Both the position numbers and the translations under genes were made by a program. From assembly GCA_903869365.1 (NCBI GenBank), contig CAIPYV010000125.1, positions 1 through 59,404 on the forward strand: a stretch of DNA of 59,404 nt, written 5' to 3'. This document shows, piece after piece, positions 54,804-59,404 of the stretch; the first letter of the stretch is position 1; each line of letters opens with the position of its first letter. The DNA comes from an uncultured Chlorobiaceae bacterium. Its GTDB lineage: Bacteria > Bacteroidota > Chlorobiia > Chlorobiales > Chlorobiaceae. The notes under the pieces were generated by a model. That model was not told the DNA's origin, made no database searches, and saw only the letters and a program-made list of their open reading frames with translations.

Positions 54804-55538
54804 ATGAAACCGGTTAAATCAACACTCCTTGCTTTATCAGCATTGCTGCTGATAAACTTTCCTGTATTTGCCAGCGAAGCTGACGACATTGCCAATATCA
54901 CAGAGGGCGGATTTAACGGCACAGCCACGATAGATCAGAGTGTGTCACATGGAAATCCGAATCTGGCCCAAGTCAGTCAGCGCTCAGGCTCCTCGAATGA
55001 AGAGGTGCACATAACGCAATCTGGTAACGGCAATCACACCGCAACGGTCATGATGACCGGCGATAACGATGTCGAGAATGTGTCGCAGCTTGGCTCTATG
55101 GATTCGGCATTGATCATGCTGACTGGCTCGAGCCACAACAGTTCGACGATCTCTCAGGATGCAACGACTGATTCGAGTGGGGCCAATATCCATGAGAACG
55201 GTATCTCCAACACAGCCACGATCACTCAGAGCGGACAGAATCAGCAGGCACTTGTCAACCAGACAGGGAGCATGAACAACGCCACGATCACTCAGGAGTA
55301 CGGCGGCAGTAACAACAACGCTTCTATTTTGCAGACCGGCAGCTCAAACATCGCAGCAATTGATCAGCCTGGCATCTCAAACAACGCTCTCATTTCGCAG
55401 AATGGCCTCTCCAACACCGCTGAAATTGTACAGAATGGTAACTCAAACTCCGCAACGGTTGACCAGGCAGGAACTCTGAAGCTCGCCCAACTGACGCAGA
55501 CAGGCAACGGTAACTCAGTCACGATTACGCAGCATTAA
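54804..55538 (+). CDS. Curlin repeat protein, copy 2
   Basis: 244 residues with signal peptide MKPVKSTLLALSALLLINFP (cleavage about after VFA) and a good AAGG box. From residue 30 on it is curlin repeats: NGTATIDQSVSHGNPN, NHTATVMMTGDNDVENVSQ, NTATITQSGQNQ, NNATITQEYGGS, SNSATVDQAGT, with the ending NGNSVTITQH. It shares the N-terminus and C-terminal end with copies 1 and 3 but lacks the 46-residue super-repeat. It is the first gene of the run curlin-curlin-short curlin-csgF-csgG-DUF1566. Expected to be exported through CsgG and to form surface amyloid. Confidence 0.93.
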   Translation: MKPVKSTLLALSALLLINFPVFASEADDIANITEGGFNGTATIDQSVSHGNPNLAQVSQRSGSSNEEVHITQSGNGNHTATVMMTGDNDVENVSQLGSMDSALIMLTGSSHNSSTISQDATTDSSGANIHENGISNTATITQSGQNQQALVNQTGSMNNATITQEYGGSNNNASILQTGSSNIAAIDQPGISNNALISQNGLSNTAEIVQNGNSNSATVDQAGTLKLAQLTQTGNGNSVTITQH

Positions 55539-55572
55539 CGTTATCTCTTTTCTTTTTCATAACACCTAAAAA

Positions 55573-55584
55573 AAGAGCGCTCTT
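55573..55584 (+). promoter_or_regulatory. 12-bp perfect palindrome directly before the third curlin start
   Basis: AAGAGCGCTCTT ends one base before the ATG at 55585 and covers the place of the ribosome-binding site. It could fold in mRNA or bind a dimeric regulator. Short, but perfect and abutting the start codon. Confidence 0.45.
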
Positions 55585-56430
55585 ATGAAATCAATGAAAT
55601 CAACACATCTCGTCCTATCAGCATTTCTGCTGATAACATCCCCGGTTTTAGCTGACCCGCTTGGGGATACGGTCACTATCACGCAGGCAGGATCTAATGG
55701 TACCATCACGACAGACAAAACGGAAACGGCTGAGTATCCGGATACGATTACCGTCAACCAGGAGGGATCATCGTCCTGGGAGACGGCGGAAATAAAGCTG
55801 GCAGGTAACGGCAATCACACCGCAACAGTCAATCAGAGTGGAGATCATGATAACGCAAAAGTGTCGCAGTTTGGCGAGGGTGATACTGCAGAGATCAATC
55901 AATCTGGTGGGAGCGGCAACAGCACCACCATCACTCAGGGAGAGTTATCTGTTGGTGAAACTGCGACAATGACTCAGGTGGGCGGCGGTAATACTGGTGG
56001 CATCACTCAGAACGGTGTAAGTGATATTGCAACCATCAGTCAGGCAGGAAGTGATAACGGTGCCGCCATTATCCAGGGAGAGTTATCTGTTGGAGAAACC
56101 GCAACTTTCACTCAGGCCGGTGGCGGCAATAGGGGTGAAATCTCTCAGTACGGGCTGGGTGACAACGCAACCATCAGTCAGTCAGCTGAGGGTAACAAAG
56201 CAACGATCACCCAGGAATTGGGCGGCGATAACAACAAAGCCACGATTATTCAAAATACCGGTGGTAGCGGCAACACTGCTTCAATTGATCAGTATGGCAG
56301 CAATCAGACAGCTACCATCGATCAGCGCGGTAGCTCCAATGCTGCAACGGTCGACCAGTCGGGTATGTTGCAGCAGGCCCGTATCATACAGATAGGAAAC
56401 AGTAATTATGCCATGATTACTCAGCATTAA
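55585..56430 (+). CDS. Curlin repeat protein, copy 3
   Basis: 281 residues with signal peptide (MKSMKSTHLVLSAFLLITSP, cleavage after VLA). Curlin repeats throughout: DTVTITQAGSNGT, NHTATVNQSGDHDNAKVSQ, NNKATIIQNTGGSGNTASID, ending NSNYAMITQH. Its N-terminus and the 46-residue super-repeat (55936-56211) match copy 1 at 133 more than copy 2. The two curlins here are 46 bases apart. A palindrome covers its ribosome site and a hairpin follows its stop, so its output may be set separately from that of the short curlin downstream. Confidence 0.93.
   Translation: MKSMKSTHLVLSAFLLITSPVLADPLGDTVTITQAGSNGTITTDKTETAEYPDTITVNQEGSSSWETAEIKLAGNGNHTATVNQSGDHDNAKVSQFGEGDTAEINQSGGSGNSTTITQGELSVGETATMTQVGGGNTGGITQNGVSDIATISQAGSDNGAAIIQGELSVGETATFTQAGGGNRGEISQYGLGDNATISQSAEGNKATITQELGGDNNKATIIQNTGGSGNTASIDQYGSNQTATIDQRGSSNAATVDQSGMLQQARIIQIGNSNYAMITQH
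55936..56211 (+). repeat. Tandem 138-bp repeat inside curlin copy 3
   Basis: Two units, 55936-56073 and 56074-56211, each 46 codons. Both begin QGELSVGETAT and run through TQ, GGGN, an I-x-Q-x-G motif, and D-x-ATISQ. The first 20 bases are identical (CAGGGAGAGTTATCTGTTGG). A diverged form of the same unit is seen in copy 1 (ASVGVLATITQVGSSN; SQFEEASITQYGVGN). Confidence 0.8.
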
Positions 56431-56452
56431 TGTCGCTGTTAATTTTAAAAAG

Positions 56453-56482
56453 AGAGCCGTGCTTCGAAAGTCGCGCGGCTCT
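56453..56482 (+). terminator. Hairpin between curlin copy 3 and the short curlin
   Basis: AGAGCCGTGC (56453-56462) pairs with GCGCGGCTCT (56473-56482), 10 bp with one G-U, over a 10-base loop. No T-run follows, so it is more likely an mRNA-processing or partial-stop hairpin than a full terminator. It would let the long curlins be made in excess over the downstream minor subunit and export genes. Confidence 0.6.
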
Positions 56483-56513
56483 TGAAGGTAACTTCAAGAT
56501 ATGGGAGACGCAG

Positions 56514-56945
56514 ATGAATAAGCTGTCAGTAGCCTTGGTGAGCTTTGGTTGTGTGATCGGAGCTTGTGGTGCAGTATCTCAAGGCGATGAGGGAAATCAA
56601 ATGAACGCAAAAAATGGAGGGAGTGAAATGACAGGGAAAAATTATCAGGACGAAGTGTTGTCCAACCCTGAAAAAAGCGGAGCCGCTCGGGCGGAGGCAG
56701 TTCACAAAGGAGGGAATACCGCAATAATCAATCAGAACGGATACCGAAATGTATCAAATGTGGTGCAGACGGGCGACGACAATGTGGCTGAGCAGAGTCA
56801 AACAGGTGAATACAATGATCTGCGGGTAGAGCAGACGGGCCGTCATAATCGTTCTCATGAAAATCAGAGCGGTGATCATAATCGAAAAGTAAAAATACAG
56901 AACGGCACAGAAACGATCGTTGAGCAAGTAAAACCTCACAATTAA
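56514..56945 (+). CDS. Short curlin-repeat protein, possible nucleator (CsgB-like), lipobox-like signal
   Basis: 143 residues from the ATG at 56514 (GGGAG upstream); the frame back to 56430 overlaps the hairpin and is not used. The signal MNKLSVALVSFGCVIGACGA has I-G-A-C, acceptable as a lipobox, so it may be a lipoprotein anchored to the outer membrane. A polar linker (about 30-65) is followed by four or five curlin units: GGNTAIINQNGYRNVSNVVQ, TGDDNVAEQSQTGEYNDLRV, EQTGRHNRSHENQSGDHN. The repeats are richer in charge than in the long curlins. Short length, anchor and position suggest a nucleator, but that is inferred. Confidence 0.8.
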   Translation: MNKLSVALVSFGCVIGACGAVSQGDEGNQMNAKNGGSEMTGKNYQDEVLSNPEKSGAARAEAVHKGGNTAIINQNGYRNVSNVVQTGDDNVAEQSQTGEYNDLRVEQTGRHNRSHENQSGDHNRKVKIQNGTETIVEQVKPHN

Positions 56946-56962
56946 CCATCAGAGAGTCAGCA

Positions 56963-57370
56963 ATGGTATTTTTCAGCAGGTTGAAGGGGAGAGTGGTGCT
57001 TAGAGCAGGCGCTCTGGCTCTTTTGGCAAGCCATTCATCAAAAGCAGAAGCGAGCAGTTTTATTTTTCAAGGACAGAATGCCGGATTGTTTTCGAGTGCA
57101 AATCCTTCAGACACTTCCGTGCTGATGAACAGCGTCTCCAAACCGGTGGTGACTTCGTCGATCAGTTCAGCGACACTGATTGAGCAATCCATTGTCAGTC
57201 AAATCAGCTTGAAAATTTACAATGAGATTTTTAAAGGGTCAGCTGTTTCAGGCTCCTACGATCTTGGTGGCGGCAACTCAATCAGCTATAAACGGAGCAG
57301 TGGCTACATCACGGTTAATCTTACCAATCCCGGCAATGGTACCACGACGTTGACCGTCCTCGATCAATAA
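56963..57370 (+). CDS. csgF: CsgF-like curli assembly protein
   Basis: 135 residues with a signal peptide ending near SKAEA. The mature N-terminus SSFIFQGQNAGLFSSANPSD resembles the CsgF start that inserts into the CsgG pore (FxFxNPxFGG type). The middle has EQSIVSQISLKIYNEIFKGS, and the end is a beta domain (SYDLGGGNSISYKRSSGYIT then LTVLDQ), as in CsgF. In E. coli CsgF holds CsgB at the pore mouth. It lies directly between the short curlin and csgG, as expected. Confidence 0.85.
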   Translation: MVFFSRLKGRVVLRAGALALLASHSSKAEASSFIFQGQNAGLFSSANPSDTSVLMNSVSKPVVTSSISSATLIEQSIVSQISLKIYNEIFKGSAVSGSYDLGGGNSISYKRSSGYITVNLTNPGNGTTTLTVLDQ

Positions 57371-57390
57371 TCAAAATACAAGGTGTGGTC

Positions 57391-58323
57391 ATGAAAATAA
57401 AAAGTGTTCTCATGTTGCTTATCAGTATCGCCGCTCTCTGCAGTTGCTCGACGCGTTCGTTCTATAAGAATGCGGCTGTGTCGAAAGCGCATGTCACTGA
57501 TCATACGCGGGCAAGTGAAATTCTTATGGGGCTTCCTCCACCATTGGAGGCGATTCCTGTGGTTGTGTACGACTTTCAGGATCAGACCGGGCAATTCAAG
57601 AATAACGAGAAATACACGGAGTATTCAAGCGCAGTGACAAGAGGGGGTTACTCGATTCTGGTCAAATCGCTTCTCGATACGGGAAATGGCGATTGGTTCA
57701 CGGTGGCAGAACGCGGTGCGTTGAAGAATCTCCTGCAGGAACGCCAGATCGTGAAGGTCACACGCGGAGAATATTTGGGAGTTAACAATCAGAAGTTGCC
57801 CGCATTGCCGCCCATGTTCTATGGCGGCACAATGATCGAAGGCGGCATTATTTCCTACGACTCGAATGTGCAGACGGGTGGCCTGGGCGCTGTCTATCTG
57901 GGCATCGGCGGCAGTGTACAGTATCGCCGCGACCTTGTAACGGTCTACCTCCGAGCAGTCAGTGTCGAAACCGGAAAAGTTCTGTTGGCGGTCAACAGTT
58001 CCAAGACGATCTACTCAGTGGCTGTTGACGGGAATTTTCTGAAGTACCTGACGCCTACCAACCTCTTTCAATCAGAGGCAGGATTCACCTTGAACGAGCC
58101 GGTGCAGTTGGCAGTTCGGCAAGCGATTGAGACCGGAGTCTATTCGCTGGTGATGGAAGGATCGCTGAAGCACCTCTGGCAATTCAAAGACAAGGTTGCC
58201 GGAGACAAAGCGGTAGCGGAGTATCTGGTTCGGCGTGATGGTCATGGCAAGGGTGAAAATTTGCCGGATTCTGAAAATCAGACGAACCAAAAAAAGAACA
58301 AAAAAGGGAAGAAAACGGAATGA
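57391..58323 (+). CDS. csgG: CsgG curli secretion channel
   Basis: 310 residues from the ATG at 57391. A lipoprotein signal is clear: MKIKSVLMLLISIAALCSCS, with the lipid-bearing cysteine near 17-19. CsgG family stretches: IPVVVYDFQDQTGQFKNNEK, the GNGDWFTVAERGALKNLLQE segment and YYxxG-like MIEGGIISYDSNVQTGGLGA, then VQYRRDLVTVYLRAVSVETG. Nine such subunits make the outer-membrane curli export pore. E. coli CsgG has 277 residues; here a tail of about 30 residues rich in lysine (KKNKKGKKTE) is added. The tail is also on the paralogue at 2-136. Confidence 0.93.
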   Translation: MKIKSVLMLLISIAALCSCSTRSFYKNAAVSKAHVTDHTRASEILMGLPPPLEAIPVVVYDFQDQTGQFKNNEKYTEYSSAVTRGGYSILVKSLLDTGNGDWFTVAERGALKNLLQERQIVKVTRGEYLGVNNQKLPALPPMFYGGTMIEGGIISYDSNVQTGGLGAVYLGIGGSVQYRRDLVTVYLRAVSVETGKVLLAVNSSKTIYSVAVDGNFLKYLTPTNLFQSEAGFTLNEPVQLAVRQAIETGVYSLVMEGSLKHLWQFKDKVAGDKAVAEYLVRRDGHGKGENLPDSENQTNQKKNKKGKKTE

Positions 58324-58402
58324 TGGCAGGAGTGGGTTGCATGTCGTATATTCCGTTCACTCTTCCCATCGATGGTTTATCTTTCTCATCAACAAGTTGC
58401 TC

Positions 58403-58966
58403 ATGGTTATCGCATCCTCATTATTGTCTTCGGTTGCTTTCGGCGACAGGTATGGCGGTGGAATTGTCTTTTTCCTCGATAGCACTGGCTTGCATGGGCT
58501 TGTTGCGGCAATAGAGGATATCAGTGTCCGATATACAGATCCTTGGGATAAAGCACACTATGCCGGCGTCTACCGTTGGAGCACCGGCCAGAATTTGAGG
58601 ACCAATACCCCTGATTATGCCTGGCAGGAACTTTCCGATACAAGCACGGATCGAGGTCAAGGGGCAGAGAATACCGCAAAGATATTGGCAAAATATCCAG
58701 CCTCCTGTTACCCCTCAACTGCTGCCGCTGTTGCTGCAGCTTATCGAGGTGGCGGCTACAGCGACTGGTTTTTACCGAGCAGGGATGAATTACAGCAGCT
58801 CTACCTTGAAAAGAGGGCCGTTGGAGGTTTTGCTGCCAGCGGCTACTGGAGTTCATCTGAAAATAGCGCAGGAAACGCTTGGTTCCAGAACTTCAACAAT
58901 GGCCTGCAGTTCAACAGCTTCGGTAAAGGCAACTTCAAGCATGTCCGTCCCGTCCGATCTTTTTAA
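58403..58966 (+). CDS. DUF1566 (Lcl-like) protein at the end of the curli locus
   Basis: 187 residues from the ATG at 58403. The body is a DUF1566 domain: GGGIVFFLDSTGLHGLVAAI, then YSDWFLPSRDELQQLYLEKR, GYWSSSENSAGNAWFQNFNN and the ending FKHVRPVRSF. These C-type-lectin-like or surface domains occur in exported proteins. The signal at this start is short (MVIASSLLSSVAFG). The same frame upstream has a better one (RWFIFLINKLL before it), but there is no ATG in frame after the csgG stop except inside csgG. An ATG overlapping the csgG stop at 58320 is in a different frame. A frameshift near 58330-58400 or an unusual start is likely. Confidence 0.75.
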   Translation: MVIASSLLSSVAFGDRYGGGIVFFLDSTGLHGLVAAIEDISVRYTDPWDKAHYAGVYRWSTGQNLRTNTPDYAWQELSDTSTDRGQGAENTAKILAKYPASCYPSTAAAVAAAYRGGGYSDWFLPSRDELQQLYLEKRAVGGFAASGYWSSSENSAGNAWFQNFNNGLQFNSFGKGNFKHVRPVRSF

Positions 58967-59067
58967 TCGGCACTCCCCCCTCAGCACGTTCTTCAGTCCG
59001 TAGCCAAACCATTTAATTGTCGCTAACGATAATTGTAGACTTCCGAATTAAAACTCTGAACAAGCTT

Positions 59068-59199
59068 TCAGTGATTGATCTGACCCCTCGTTAGCAGCTT
59101 GGCGACTTCCAGAACCGGCTTGATCGCACTATACTTGATAACCATCGAAGTCGCTTCCAACGCTACCAAATAACCGAGCAAGGTCAAACCTGACTTCAT
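59068..59199 (-). CDS. Possible 43-residue ORF in the 58967-59352 spacer
   Basis: Minus-strand ATG at 59199 to TGA at 59068 reads MKSGLTLLGYLVALEATSMV, IKYSAIKPVLEVAKLLTRGQ, INH. It looks protein-like but is short, with no ribosome site that I can see, and may be a gene or IS fragment. Nothing else in the spacer is assignable apart from the AT-rich run-up to the transposase. Confidence 0.2.
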   Translation of the reverse strand: MKSGLTLLGYLVALEATSMVIKYSAIKPVLEVAKLLTRGQINH

Positions 59200-59352
59200 A
59201 CATAACAATCGTTAAGAACCCCGGAAAGCCAATAAAATCAAGGGATATTTTTGGTTTTGCCTTTGTAGTGCCTAATGAAATATATTATTTGATTTTTCGT
59301 TTTTATTTTGTATTTTTCTGGTAAAGTATTTCTCATTTTATCAGAATGCTCC

Positions 59353-59404
59353 ATGTTCGTGCGTGTCAAATCAACTCCGTTTTCACCGAGGCAATCCGTA
59401 CAGA
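59353..59404 (+). mobile_element. IS1634-like transposase, N-terminus (cut by the window end)
   Basis: The first 17 residues, MFVRVKSTPFSPRQSVQ, match the very typical start of IS1634-family (IS4-group DDE) transposases. The rest lies beyond the window. The left end of the element should fall in the AT-rich stretch between about 59260 and 59350; TGTAGTGCCTA near 59265 might be part of a terminal repeat, but I cannot confirm this without the other end. Confidence 0.65.

Overview
The window reads as chromosome of a Gram-negative, diderm bacterium: lpxD, TolC-type efflux, curli secretion genes and nucleotide-sugar enzymes are all present. Protein style and base composition (roughly balanced GC) look most like the green sulfur bacteria (Chlorobi, Chlorobium/Pelodictyon group). 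No photosynthesis gene lies here, so that assignment is an inference from family resemblance and the species is not determined.

Layout. 1-1032: tail of one curli locus (end of a CsgG-like gene, then a curlin). 1.16-2.1 kb: a gene remnant and a HEPN/MNT toxin-antitoxin type pair. 2.1-6.2 kb (minus): prs-rplY, a strong terminator, then an OppC/DppC-type permease, a NUDIX hydrolase and a small unknown. 6.3-13.8 kb: lpxD, a GH15-DUF547 fusion, a SnoaL-like protein, a membrane nucleotide-sugar dehydratase, and a ParA ATPase. 14-17 kb: ABC importer with a double permease and an ATPase carrying a C-terminal associated domain. 17.1-22.1 kb: yceI and a full arsenic operon arsR-arsC-acr3-arsD-arsA (minus). 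22.1-28.8 kb: a DedA protein and a TolC/MFP/MacB-like exporter. 28.9-34.5 kb: TPR protein, ddl, lipoyl ligase/octanoyltransferase, panB, pssA, purS, purQ. 34.5-36.2 kb: a small degraded island with a dead tyrosine recombinase, an orphan DNA methyltransferase and a gene fragment. 36.2-43.1 kb: MFS transporter, YihY, dnaX with a frameshift site, aspS, menI, two tRNAs. 43.2-50.3 kb (minus): tmk and a trehalose-phosphatase-like / beta-phosphoglucomutase-GH65 / queA / ispD run. 50.3-54.6 kb: a gene remnant, a DUF4214 secreted-type protein, a short-chain dehydrogenase, an amino-acid permease and a YugP-type metallopeptidase. 54.7-58.97 kb: a second curli locus, followed by the start of an IS1634-like transposase at the window edge.

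How the genes work together. The clearest system is curli: two long curlins, a short lipoprotein-like curlin (possible nucleator), CsgF, the CsgG outer-membrane pore and a DUF1566 protein in one run at 54.8-59 kb. A paralogous csgG-curlin junction lies at the other end of the window. The arsenic operon is complete: sensor, reductase, pump, metallochaperone and ATPase. A GH15 protein, a trehalose-6-phosphate-phosphatase-like HAD protein and a beta-PGM-GH65 fusion together suggest alpha-glucoside (probably trehalose) turnover. dnaX ends early after an A-run holding the A AAA AAG slippery heptamer, and a -1 shift restores a tau-like tail. This is the best-supported unusual expression signal in the window.
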